From assembly GCA_911728435.2 (NCBI GenBank), contig OU452202.1, positions 27,011,135 to 27,075,134 of the forward strand: a stretch of DNA of 64,000 bases, written 5' to 3'. Below the pieces are notes generated by a model that had not been told where the DNA came from, made no database searches, and worked only from the letters and a program-made list of their open reading frames with translations. Origin of the DNA: Apoderus coryli (lineage: Eukaryota; Arthropoda; Insecta; Coleoptera; Attelabidae). Below are positions 1 to 9,052 of this stretch, one piece after another. The position numbers and the translations under genes were made by a program. How positions within the stretch are numbered: the stretch's first letter is position 1; each line of letters opens with the position of its first letter.

Positions 1-19
1 AACATTCGTTGGAACTTAC

Positions 20-290
20 TTTAGAGTTAGTTTGCGGAAATAGCATGCCCAGTGAAAACATGCCCAACAAAGGCCCATTCGTCAAACTAGTGAAGGCAAT
101 AGCAAGTGACAGTATGCCACCTAAGTGTTGTACAACAAAAACCAATAAAATACTGATAAAACCAACTACAACTATGATGAGTTTAAGGAAATAGGTTTCT
201 GAGTGCTGCCATCCTTTAGCTTCAATTTTTGCTTTAAGAAAATCTTGGTAAACGCTAGCTGACAAACTATTCAAATTACTACCAAGTGTG
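20..290 (-). CDS. SLC5 transporter, coding exon 6 (last one in window)
   Basis: Acceptor TTTTAG before 290; donor GTAAGT at 14-19. Encodes STLGSNLNSLSASVYQDFL, a membrane helix and a second helix ending PLLGMFSLGMLFP. It ends in phase 0 after 469 codons; the C-terminal helices lie outside the window. Confidence 0.9.
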
Positions 291-3200
291 CTAAAATAAA
301 ATACATTAATTATCAGAAAAACACTTTTATCGTCTCCACTATTTCAGTAAATTAAATTTCAACATTTAAGGAAGCAGATCTTTTATATTTTTTGCACTCA
401 CAACAGATTCACATTGTCTTCTCTGAGGGTGCATCATTACCGAAAGTTAAACGAAGACGATTTAGGTGTTTTTTTGATCTCATATCATTTTTTTTTCTTG
501 GGCAAACACAACATTTTTAACAAAAATGCATTATTAATATAAGAGGAAACAAATGTACAATGAAATTACCTAAGCAATTAATTGAGCTCGTTGTTAGTAA
601 CATTCTACCTGATAATATTTTGTAATCTCTACGTCTGCACATAATTGACAAAAGCCCGAGTTATGCTACAAGCATCAAAGCGTTAGGTACACAAATATTA
701 CCAAATTATCCACTCGCTTTTACCTTAAGGCCGAACTAAATACGCCAGCTATGAAAAGGCCGCTGAGACCAGGTAGACCGCTTTGAATATCCAATACGTA
801 ATATGATAATAGCTGATCATAACTATCAATCTTCTTTGTGGATAGAGGATCGCATCCCGCATACGTTGCATAGATTGTTAATCCAGTTCCAACACATATT
901 GACTTTGCGACAAACATACCTACATAAAATAGAGTACAGTTTTATTAGGACAACGTCGATACGCTTTGTAACTAATCTTACCAGCAGAGAAAAGCCATAC
1001 AACTTTTCTAGCATCAGCCAGAGTCGGTACTGATAAGTATTTTTGTATATAACTTTGGTGTATAGCTCCTAGTGAGGCCCAGTGAATGGATTGGCCGATA
1101 GCGAATGACCAAAATGTGTCTCTTTTTGTCATGTCCCAATCCATGCTTAGAAAGTTCATAAAAAAAAAGGTATAATAAAATGTAGAAAACTAATTTTATT
1201 TTCTTTGGGTTTAGCTTTTATAATATGCTATGATTCGTACATTTTATATTTTTTCAAATATTTGTCATTTCTTTTGTATTATCTTTTTAATACGACGTAC
1301 GTTTCGGCAATTTTTTTTTACATTTTGCCTTCTTCAGGTATTTACAATGTAACAAAACACAATCATATTATACAATACAGATTCGTCGATGTGATGAGTC
1401 GATTTGTTAAAATATTAATTTTAAATAGGCAGGAATGCATGTACATCAAGTTCTTGATGTTGATATGTTATTATTTTGACAAATTTAATAACAAAAAATC
1501 TGTATTGTGTTTTGATACATTGTAGATACCTGAAGAAGGCAAAATGTAAAAAAAAATTGCCGAACGTACCGTCGTATTATAAAGATAGTCAAAAGAAATG
1601 ACAAATATTTGAAAAAATATAAAATGCACGAATTATAGTAAATAGCATATAATTTCTGAACTGAAAGCCCAAAGAAAATAAAATATTTTTTTAAAATTGA
1701 CCAAATAGGGTTCAAGAAAAATCTAAAACAAAAAAATAAAATATAAAGCGTAAAGCTAAGTATTATTTAAACAATTGTTGCGCCGCCAGTATTTAGAGGA
1801 TAATTTGAGGATGAAGTTGTGGTGTTAACAAATTTAGAAACCATTTCAACGTTAGTCGGCATCAGCACCTTATGTCACATGTCACATTATAAGATCTTAT
1901 TAGGTGACTCTGAAAAACATTGAATCATAGACTTAGACTTTCATTTACAACACAATTCAATCATTTTATTTCACTAGAAAGTGAGCTCCTTATACTAATA
2001 ATTATAGCCCACTGTCAAAACTTTTGCACATACGCTATGTATATTGCTTCAATTTAAGTTGTTTGAAGACATTCAACCAAGGGTCAAAGTCTGAAAGCAA
2101 TTTCTCTCATGCTGTAAAATCATTAACAGTTAATATTTACTCAAATATATCCAGCCGACCACCTTCCATATTCTTGTGCCATACATTGCTCAGGCCACCT
2201 AGAGCATATATCCCCATACCAATAGCGATTCCCATGACGGTCATTGTTATAGGAAATTGTATACTGTCGTTTGTAACTAGTGCCTTGACGCCCCCTATGG
2301 TGGTATAGAAGATGCATATGGCGGTTGCTATCGGTGTAATAATATTAACACTGATCCCACTCACTGAAATGCGACCAAACATGGTGTATTAGACATATTT
2401 ATATACTATAGTAGCACAGCTGAACATAACTATGTTTAGCTGAACTAGTAGTGTCATGTGTATACAGAATGTCAACAGAGCACCCCTTAAAAATTAAAAG
2501 AGTGATTTGCAAAAAAGTTCTCAAATATCCCTTAGCGCTCGTTACGATATAAAAAATAAATAAATAAATCGGTGATACTAGAGCATCTCGGGGTTATTTA
2601 GGCTCCTCTTTTTGTTGCTTTTCTTGTTTTTATTGTCTAAGAATAGTGTGACATTACAAAATGAGTTCAATGTCAAAAACTTACACTAATTATAAATAAA
2701 TAAATATAAATAAATCTTTATTGTCTAACAGGTTTGCACTGTACAGGAAAGAACGTACCAGAAGCAGTGACGGCCGTTAGGAGCGGTACGTGCTACAAAA
2801 TAATTGCGGCAACTGTCTAGGTTGATTGAGCCTCATTTCAGCGGAAGCTTTTTGAAAAAAATGTCAACCCAGTTCGTTACTTAAGAGTTCTATTAGGCGA
2901 CTAAGTGGTTACCATTACAAAGACTCTCGGAACTATTGCCATAATTCCATTCAAGAGACTTTTGCTGATGTAGACGATCATAACATATACAATTTATATG
3001 ACTGTCCACGCAAACTCGTTTGTTTAGAAATTATTATTAAGAATAATAATGTACATGGAAGAATTGATGATAACGGGAGTGGTGTAGCTAAATTATGGAG
3101 AGCCACTGATAATGAGTGAATATTCTACATCCATAATATGGTAAGATACATTGAGATTTTAAAATAATTTCGAGCAGTATATTTAAATTTGACTATTTAT

Positions 3201-4798
3201 GTATACTTTATACATTTTATGCGGATTAGTTTTCAAATCCTTGTGCCAAATTTCAGTTTTAAAGCTTTTTTGAAATAGACAAACGTAGTAAAAGTATTTT
3301 CATTAAAAATTGTAGAGATATGTAGTTTATAACATGATATCAAAAATTTTGAAAGTAAATTTGATTCAAACAATATGAAATAGGTACCCGAGTTATCGAT
3401 AGAAACAATACTGGCCAGGTCTTAATAAAATAATAAATGTGGGTACATTTGAAATTTACCTGCTGAAAATGCTAAAGCTGGCATATAGACGACAATCGGC
3501 ATGAAAATAACCATACCAAACATAGCTACTCCAGATGCCAATTTTCGACATTTGTTATCAAATCTCTGCTCCAAATACTCATAAGTGCTGGTTACTTGTA
3601 ATTCATAAAAAACTGGTAAAAAAATGACGCTAGTTACAATAGCTAAAAAGAAGTATGAAATTCCTACAAGCCAAAATGTTGCTCCATATACATATACATC
3701 TGATGGAATCGCCATCAGCGATATGCCTGAAGTGTGGCTGTAAGTTAAAAAAAAAAATGTATTATATTAAGGCTGTTTGATCAGACTCCAAATATAGGTA
3801 TAAGGCATTTATGATTGTGCACTTATTTCTTAATCGATTTCAAAATTCTTTTTGGATCATAGAGAGAACACTTTAACAGAGGTTTATATAGGAATAAAAA
3901 AAAATTCTTAGCAATTTATATTGACTTCAAAATAAATTTTTAAGAAATTTTATTTTTATTCCTATATAAACCTCTGTTAAAGTGTTCTCTCTATGATCCA
4001 AAAAGAATTTTTCAAATCGATTAAGAAATAAGTACACAATCATGAATGCCTTATACCTATATTTGGAGTCTGATCAAACAGCCTTAACAAAATCTAACAA
4101 ATGTGAATTTTGTGGCTGTGAATTACAGATTATGCACATCAAAAAATCTTGTTATGAACAAAATAATTTTGTTTTGGATCCTCGTTCTGAAGTAGTTAGG
4201 TACTTGAGAGTCCAGGAGGGAGGGACGCAGACCAGGATCCACTCATCTCTTGTGCTAACACAGTTTATAGATAGTCTGATTTGTGCTCGGATTTTTACCA
4301 TGTCAAGTTTACAGATAAGAAGAATAACCTGCCAGACAACCATTTTGAATTCCCCTTCATACCATCGTAAATCAGAAGAAACTGACTCGGAAATTGACTT
4401 CTAAACTAAAATTCTTCACAATTCTTCTGGATAAATCGTCGTCAAATTTACACGCATATTTCTTAGTTTAACTTTCTTAAAAGTTTTCTACATTTATTAT
4501 ATAAATATATATTATAAACTTACCTGGAAACTAGGGAAAGTGCCACAGGAAATATCAACATTTGTTTACCACCCATTAAGTATTCCTTAGCACTTGACTG
4601 ATCTTTGCCAAAAAACGCATAATAAGCACTTATTGCTATTGCTAGCAGAAACATTGAAACGAAAATACTATAGTCAAACCAACTAAGGAGTTTAGCTCCC
4701 AGTATCTCTTTATGAATCTCATTCTGCGTAGAGACTGAGTTAACCAAATACGTTGTGCTGGTAACTAACACTGAAGAAAGTGTTGTGGAATTATCCAT
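20..4798 (-). CDS. SLC5-family sodium-coupled solute (monocarboxylate-like) transporter, 5' part of gene
   Basis: Multi-exon minus-strand gene encoding a sodium/solute symporter of the SLC5 family, probably of the insect sodium-coupled monocarboxylate/multivitamin transporter type, acting in the plasma membrane. Six exons were joined by hand: 4798-4524, 3737-3460, 2363-2141, 1145-982, 919-724 and 290-20. All introns are GT-AG and the phases (2,1,2,1,2,0) join into one open frame of 469 codons. The start is the ATG at 4798. Family signatures are present in order: FDYSIFVSMFLLAI (first membrane helix), EYLMGGKQM, SLVSSHTSGISLMAIPSDVY (unwound helix near the substrate site), FYTTIGGVKALV, RDTFWSFAIG, YAGCDPLS, LPGLSGLFIAGVFSSAL, and NSLSASVYQDF (the NSLA-type motif). 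Hydrophobic helices recur throughout. The last exon ends at a good donor, so further exons lie beyond the left edge. Family assignment is firm; the substrate is not readable from the sequence. Confidence 0.93.
291..723. other. SLC5 intron 5
   Basis: AT-rich intron; no internal gene or repeat recognised. Confidence 0.7.
724..919 (-). CDS. SLC5 transporter, coding exon 5
   Basis: Separated from exon 4 by an intron of only 62 bp (920-981; GTAAGA...TTTTATGTAG). Without this intron the reading frame breaks; with it the protein continues through the family-typical YAGCDPLS, SYYVLDIQSGLPGLSGLF and AGVFSSAL motifs. Confidence 0.92.
982..1145 (-). CDS. SLC5 transporter, coding exon 4
   Basis: Acceptor TTTCTAAG, donor GTAAGA, ending in phase 1. 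Encodes MDWDMTKRDTFWSFAIGQ, the HQSYIQKYLSVPTLADARK segment and the start of the next helix. Confidence 0.9.
1289..1343 (-). ncRNA. Hammerhead-ribozyme-like motif (left arm)
   Basis: Read on the minus strand the elements occur in hammerhead type I order: stem I AATAC / GTATT, core CTGAAGA, stem II GGCAA / TTGCC, then GAA, a two-base-pair stem III (AC / GU) closed by a GUAC loop, and a GUC cleavage triplet. One extra A sits between the core and stem II, which is not canonical, so activity is uncertain. Very short stem III is known for hammerheads of Penelope-like elements. Confidence 0.5.
1525..1578 (+). ncRNA. Hammerhead-like motif (right arm, degenerate)
   Basis: Inverted counterpart of the motif at 1289-1343. 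Stem I (ATAC / GTAT), CTGAAGA and GGCAA / TTGCC are kept, but the GAAAC segment is reduced to GAAC and stem III no longer closes. It is probably inactive. Confidence 0.35.
2141..2363 (-). CDS. SLC5 transporter, coding exon 3
   Basis: Acceptor TTTCAG, donor GTAAAT, ending in phase 2. Contains the conserved FYTTIGGVKALV stretch followed by a helix and the GGLSNVW / GGRLDIF loop typical of SLC5 proteins. Confidence 0.92.
2364..3459. other. SLC5 intron 2, with a LINE-tail-like repeat
   Basis: About 1.1 kb of AT-rich intron. Around 2690-2780 a run of AAATAAA-type repeats is followed by CTTTATTGTCTAACAGGT. The same CTTTATTGTCTAACAGGT string recurs near 5675, so it is probably an interspersed-repeat 3' end. 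Nothing else recognised. Confidence 0.5.
3460..3737 (-). CDS. SLC5 transporter, coding exon 2
   Basis: Acceptor TTACAG at 3738-3743; donor GTAAAT after 3460, phase 1. Encodes the SHTSGISLMAIPS motif, two membrane helices and the family-typical STYEYLEQRFD loop. Confidence 0.92.
3771..4083. mobile_element. TTAA-flanked foldback MITE (piggyBac-type target site)
   Basis: A 313-bp element that is almost entirely palindromic. Arms of about 145 bp (3771-3916 and 3938-4083) match with only a few mismatches. Termini are GGCTGTTTGATCAGACTCC and its inverse. It is flanked on both sides by TTAA (3767-3770 and 4084-4087), the target duplication used by piggyBac transposases. No coding capacity. It sits inside SLC5 intron 1 (3738-4523), so nascent transcripts could form a long hairpin. 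Confidence 0.85.
4524..4798 (-). CDS. SLC5 transporter, coding exon 1
   Basis: Starts at ATG 4798 and ends at a GTAAGT donor in phase 2. It encodes a short Asn/Ser/Thr-rich extracellular N-terminus, the first membrane helix and the EYLMGGKQM loop. No in-frame ATG further upstream extends the frame. Confidence 0.9.
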
Positions 4799-4890
4799 AT
4801 GTTACAGGAAAAAAAGAAAAAAAAAGGCTAAAGTTGCATCCGTTTCTGCTAGCGTACGACGGACGGTACAATCAAATTAGATGAAACCTT

Positions 4891-4901
4891 GCGCGCGCGA
4901 A

Positions 4902-4930
<29 letters not shown>
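4891..4930. repeat. (GC)n followed by (TA)n alternating purine-pyrimidine tract
   Basis: Nine bases of alternating GC, then about 28 bases of alternating AT, roughly 95 bp upstream of the SLC5 start codon. A simple repeat; a regulatory role is not shown. Confidence 0.8.
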
Positions 4931-4934
<4 letters not shown>

Positions 4935-5382
4935 TCTTAAACGAAATGGTATGAATTAAAATTTGAATTATTACATTTAGTTTACATCAGATGTAAATAG
5001 ATGGCATACCATTTTAAGCTTTGTTAGTTAATTAATAAAAATTATCAGCTTATCTTTCAATGCATAATACAACATTTATTTGTATTGTTTTTTCAAATTT
5101 AACTATTGTAAAATTAATTTTAGTTCTACAGAATTATGTTATAAACAATATCTTGCATAAATCATTTTGCACAAATTGTTGTCAGAATTAATCTCATTCA
5201 TAATATTTGCATGCTTTATTTAAAACATAATTTACTTAGTTCCAAAAGTGACGCACTTTATTTTTGATCTCGTGTCTTTATTTTAATCAGTTGGTCGTAT
5301 TTTATTTATTTTTTTATTGTTGGTAGATCTTTAAAAAATAATTAGTATTATATATTATATTATTGGTGGAAATTTTTTCCAT
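4931..5382. other. Intergenic, between SLC5 start and P-like element
   Basis: AT-rich, without a recognisable gene. It may hold the SLC5 promoter and 5' UTR, but no specific core-promoter motif stands out. Confidence 0.5.
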
Positions 5383-5401
5383 GCCCCAACCACAGAAATC
5401 T

Positions 5402-5404
<3 letters not shown>

Positions 5405-5446
<42 letters not shown>
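5405..5446. repeat. (TA)n microsatellite inside the left inverted repeat
   Basis: About 40 bp of alternating TA. The matching place in the right inverted repeat (around 7021) has only a few TA units, so the tract expanded in one terminal repeat only. Confidence 0.85.
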
Positions 5447-5447
<1 letters not shown>

Positions 5448-5840
5448 TCTAGAATGATAATCCCGTAGTACAAAAATGTAACCAAAAGTGTAGAGCTGTC
5501 CATAATGCGCATGATCACCAGTAACTTATTTTTCAACAGGACCGGCTTTGATTAAATGTAATATTACTGTTATAGGTATATTTAAAATTAAATTTTACCA
5601 TTTGGTAACATTCAAATAAAAAAATGGAATAAAGGAATTTAAGAAATAAAAAATTACATTAAATATCTAAATACTTTATTGTCTAACAGGTACAACCCAA
5701 TAATAATAAATCTAAGCAGAAACGAGAAATAAGTAAAAATTCTAATACTGGAAAATATCTTAAGGACTTGAGCATTCTAATTATTTATTTTATTATTATA
5801 TAATATTTGTTTGTTTATACAACCACCTTAGGCGTCTTAC

Positions 5841-6502
5841 CTCTCTACAGCCTTCAAAGTAGGGGTGCAAGAAACAGTGACTTCACAAATATTTTCCGTG
5901 TCCATGTAAACCACTTCCATATCATCCGTACTACTCGCAATAGTATTTTGTGACAAAACATGGTTGGTAGAACTTTTATTCTCAGCAATTTCATGGAGGA
6001 TTCTATAATTAAGTATATTCCAGTTTAACAACAGAATTCAAACGAACTTTGTATACCTACACAACGTAGGAAATATATTCTTGACATACATATCATGCAT
6101 TTTTGACAGACTGCTTTTAAGTAAACAGTGTCTTGGTATCAAACGATTAAGAATTTAACTTCCACTCTCATTTACATAATCTCTTCTTTTCAATAAAAGT
6201 TTGGGAACTGCATCGGGTACGAGGGTGATCCTCTTGCCGTCTTCTCTACAAATGACATCTTCTGCAGCGAAATGCTTACTGCATATGAGATTCCCATCAC
6301 ATACATTTTCTGTACTAGGATCCCAATGCCCGCATCCAAACATCATGTCTTTTTTTTTGTCAAGCTAAAAATGAGTATCATGTCAATGGTATCATATTGA
6401 CTCAAACTGAGACTGTTAGAAACCCGAAACAATAACTTACTGAAAATATTTAATACCAGGAATGAGACCTTCATTTTTACACCACAACACTATACACCTC
6501 AT
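5841..6502 (-). pseudogene. THAP-domain gene inside the P-like element, frame-broken
   Basis: Exon A (6502-6441) starts MRCIVLWCKNEGLIPGIKYF, giving the first THAP Cys pair (C-x4-C), and ends at a GTAAGT donor in phase 2. Exon B (from 6364) reads GHWDPS...NLICSKHFAAEDV...LVPDAVPKLLL, giving the conserved Trp, Pro, the C-x2-H pair and the AVP motif. The A-B junction is out of phase by one base; a nine-A run at 6350-6358 just after the acceptor is the likely place of a one-base loss or sequencing error. A third possible exon (6002-5841) encodes an acidic tail with no known domain; its junction with exon B is also out of phase. No RNase-H-like catalytic domain is present. The THAP domain is a C2CH DNA-binding finger; here it probably bound the element ends. 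Confidence 0.65.
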
Positions 6503-7051
6503 TGTTTGTTAAATAAACGAACTAAAACCAAAATAGCAAATATTAAAAACAATTTTAATCACAAATAGGTATATTTATCAATAATTAAAATATACCACGA
6601 ATAAAACCATAACTCAATTATAAAACCTATCTGAATTGTTGTGAAGCCGACTCTGACAGATATTCCCACTACGAGAAACGTCATTTGCGAAAACAGACGC
6701 TGTTGCGAAATTTCCTAAATTTAATAAGATTTGGAAAAAAATGTTTCGTTCATATTGCTGAAAACTAAACAGTATGCAATTTTACCGATAACATTTAATT
6801 ATTTGATTTTGTCAAGCAGTTTCGTATGTCGCAACATATGGATTTATTTATAAAACAGATATGTCGCATAAATTCTGTAAGGCGAACGACAAAATAGTTT
6901 TAAATATGGCAGCTCTGTACTGAAAATAAGTTACTGAGGAGCATGCGTAGTTCGTGAAAACTCTGCATACCCGTTACACTTTTTGGTATTCGGCTGGATT
7001 TAATTAGCATTCTAGAGTACATATATAATATAAGATTTCTATGGCCTCAAC

Positions 7052-7903
7052 TTTGATTCATCTTTTGTGTAAATCAAGTATAGGTAATGTTTTAGATAAT
7101 GGGTATTCGATGACATATTATGAAGTAGTTAACATTTTACATGTTTACATTGCATACGCGTTATTTTTGTACATTTTCTTTTTCTGAATATTTATTACAG
7201 CGGAATTGTTATGTTGACAAATGAATTTCAGTGAGCAAGATAAAGATATAATAAAGTAGGATTCTAGACTGATGCTATTATATTATCGCGAAGCAGTCGT
7301 AAACAAGCTTCGAAATAAATTTCAACCGTTTGCAGCATCCTTTGTATCAAATAAAATAAATTTCTTGTTATATTATAGAATATAGCATTTTATGTAGGAA
7401 TACAATTTTGCAGTAATATAAACGTTTCACGTTAACAGCTGCATTTGTAGTGAAACAGGAAACACTACTATTTGTGCGTTTTGCAAAAATGGTAAATTTA
7501 ATACTATGTCGTTTTACACAAAAAAACCAAGGAACTAAATACATCTAGGTATTATCAAAACCAAATATTTTTAACTTCCCTAATATAATCCCATTAAAGT
7601 TGAGACCCGTGAAGCCAGGACGGTCATAGGCAAAAAAAATGTGAATTTTATTCACCATCTTAGAGTGTGAAGACGTTTTTCAGTTTTCTATTTCAACCAA
7701 TACCTACTTTCAAAAAAAAAGTTAACCAAAACTGGAGACATAGTGAAGGGGCTCAAATATTCCCAAACGATCAAATTTATTTAATACAAAACTACAGATG
7801 ACTATAAAATATATCAAGTATTTTACTAAAGAGAGCTATCATATCACCATTATACGAGTATTTTATGGAATATACAAAATAACATTTAACTGACCCCGGA
7901 CAG
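7052..7903. other. Intergenic, no gene seen
   Basis: AT-rich stretch between the P-like element and a LINE relic. No coding or repeat structure recognised. Confidence 0.5.
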
Positions 7904-8335
7904 TTCTGGAGATACGTACAGAGCAAAAGGAGAACATCTCGCATGACGCTTGAAGCACGATTGCAGATCCCAATAGGATCGTTCATTAATTTGTAGACTT
8001 CTTCCGCAGTGTCTTTGTACCCCCACAGCAGAATGTTCTTTGTCAGGATCAATTTCCCACTGTTCAAATCAATTTCACAGATATCCCGATTTCTGAGGTC
8101 ATTGCGTCTGTGAGAGGATTGAAACCAAGAATGACAACTAGCCGTTATAATATCCCTGCTTTTATCACAAGAGACTGTATGGGTATGTACTGGCTGAACC
8201 CTTACAAAAATTATTTAATAAATCCATTACTTCAAAGACTTTTCCCGACGCTTGGAAAACATCAAAAATCTGTCTTGTTTATGAAGCTAAAATCTCAAAT
8301 TATCATCCCATTTCCATCATTCCCAATTTCTCATA
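7904..8335 (+). pseudogene. LINE (Jockey/I-type) reverse-transcriptase relic, N-terminal RT region
   Basis: In shifting plus-strand frames the sequence reads FWRYVQSKRRTSRM (linker before the RT domain), then a degraded ASVRGLKPRM...YNIPAFI segment, then FPDAWKTSKICLVYEA and NYHPISIIPNFS. The last is the RT block around the conserved NYRPIS motif. Stops and frameshifts interrupt it, and it is cut off abruptly at a repeat tail near 8335. It is a dead non-LTR retrotransposon fragment. Confidence 0.7.
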
Positions 8336-8383
8336 GGTCATATATTTTTGATTATATTATAACTTGACACAACCGATTTTTTA
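8335..8383 (+). repeat. 3' tail fragment of the tRNA-containing repeat
   Basis: AGGTCATATATTTTTGATTA...ACACAACCGATTTTTT, also found at the 3' ends of the fuller copies near 9000 and 12965-13025. It is fused directly to the LINE relic. Confidence 0.6.
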
Positions 8384-8404
8384 TGTGTGTGTATGTCTCC
8401 TGTA

Positions 8405-9052
8405 TACATTTTAGTCTACTGCACAGGGAAAGTATTGTGAACGCGATAAAAAAACATTTGAGATAAAGACGGATACAACCATTTTTTGAAACCAGTTCCA
8501 GATGGACGTCTGTCTGTCTGTGTGTCTGTATGAATTCTTCGACGATAGCGCCCAAACGCTTTAACCAATTGAGCTAAATTTTGGTATATGAGTTGGGGGC
8601 AGTCCTAGGATGAACCTATTAGTTTTTGGTTGAATCGCACCCATCCCTGTCACAAGCCCTGTGATAGGGGTGGACATAACCGCTAAATTTTCAAATATGA
8701 GTAGGGGTCAAGTGATACATCATTTTAATGCATTTTTATCTGCTTTACAGCGATAGGTCACTTTTGATATTTGTCCCCACAGTTCTAGACAAAATTGCGT
8801 TTAAAATTTCACTAATTAGCTAGTTGGAACGTTTATATATAACTTTGAAAATACAATATATGCCACGGATGGTACTGTGGCCTCATTGATAGAGCCTTCG
8901 CTTCGTATGGGGAAGGTTACCGGTTCAAATCCCAGCTTGAATAAAGTAGTTAATAATTATTAAAATTCTGTTTAGTTACGCATCAGGTCATAATATATTT
9001 TTATTTATATCATGTCGGGAAAGTTTTGGGGCGACACAACCAATTTTTTAAT
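8405..9052 (+). repeat. tRNA-containing interspersed repeat, copy 1
   Basis: Shares ordered blocks with 12463-13028: GAGATAAAGACGGAT, CCCTGTGATAGGGGTGGACA, GCGATAGGT, AATTGCGTTTAAAATTTCAC, a tRNA-like segment, and an end resembling CACAACCGATTTTTT. No coding capacity, and clearly diverged from copy 2. The tRNA-like segment lies in the 3' third instead of at the 5' end as in ordinary SINEs, so this may be a composite or a SINE joined to another repeat. Confidence 0.7.
8871..8936 (+). pseudogene. tRNA-like segment with intact B box (Thr/Ala-like), not a functional tRNA
   Basis: Contains an A-box-like GGCCTCATTGATAGAGCC, an anticodon-type loop TTCGTAT (CGT if read as tRNA) and a good B box GGTTCAAATCC. 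The acceptor strands do not pair, so it is a tRNA-derived promoter-like sequence, not a gene. Confidence 0.6.

Larger units (their letters stand above)
1193..1687. repeat. Foldback element with long inverted arms, Penelope-terminal-repeat-like
   Basis: Two arms of about 190 bp (roughly 1193-1383 and 1498-1687) are inverted copies of each other with scattered mismatches and small indels, separated by about 115 bp. Both arms contain the CCTGAAGAAGGCAAAATG block. It lies wholly inside SLC5 intron 3 (1146-2140). Each arm carries a hammerhead-like core, so it may derive from inverted terminal repeats of a Penelope-like retroelement; that origin is inference. No target duplication was identified. 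Confidence 0.75.
5391..7043. mobile_element. P-element-like transposon with diverged terminal inverted repeats
   Basis: The ends are inverted copies of about 150 bp: CACAGAAATCTTATATTA at 5391 and, inverted, CATAGAAATCTTATATTA at 7043. Shared internal blocks include ACTCTAGAATG, ACCAAAA(A)GTGTA and CAGTAACTTATTTT. The flanks give an 8-bp target duplication with one mismatch, GCCCCAAC (5383-5390) and GCCTCAAC (7044-7051). Inside lies a minus-strand gene with a THAP zinc-finger domain. P-element transposases begin with a THAP domain and make 8-bp duplications, so a P-superfamily origin fits; hAT elements also make 8-bp duplications but normally use a BED finger. At 1.65 kb it is too short for a full P transposase, so it is an internally deleted or decayed copy. 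Confidence 0.7.

Noticed and set aside
1205..1715. Open frames of 76-106 codons in both orientations
   Set aside because: They lie in the two arms of the foldback element and mirror each other because the arms are inverted copies.
4042..4404. 120-codon open frame on the plus strand
   Set aside because: Its first part is the right arm of the TTAA foldback element and the rest is SLC5 intron; no domain, and antisense to a well-supported gene.
7792..8067. 91-codon minus-strand frame
   Set aside because: The plus strand of the same DNA reads as a LINE reverse-transcriptase relic, so the minus-strand frame is a shadow.
8871..8936. Functional tRNA gene (Thr or Ala)
   Set aside because: A and B boxes are visible but the acceptor stem does not pair and a diverged copy sits in the same repeat context at 12791-12851.
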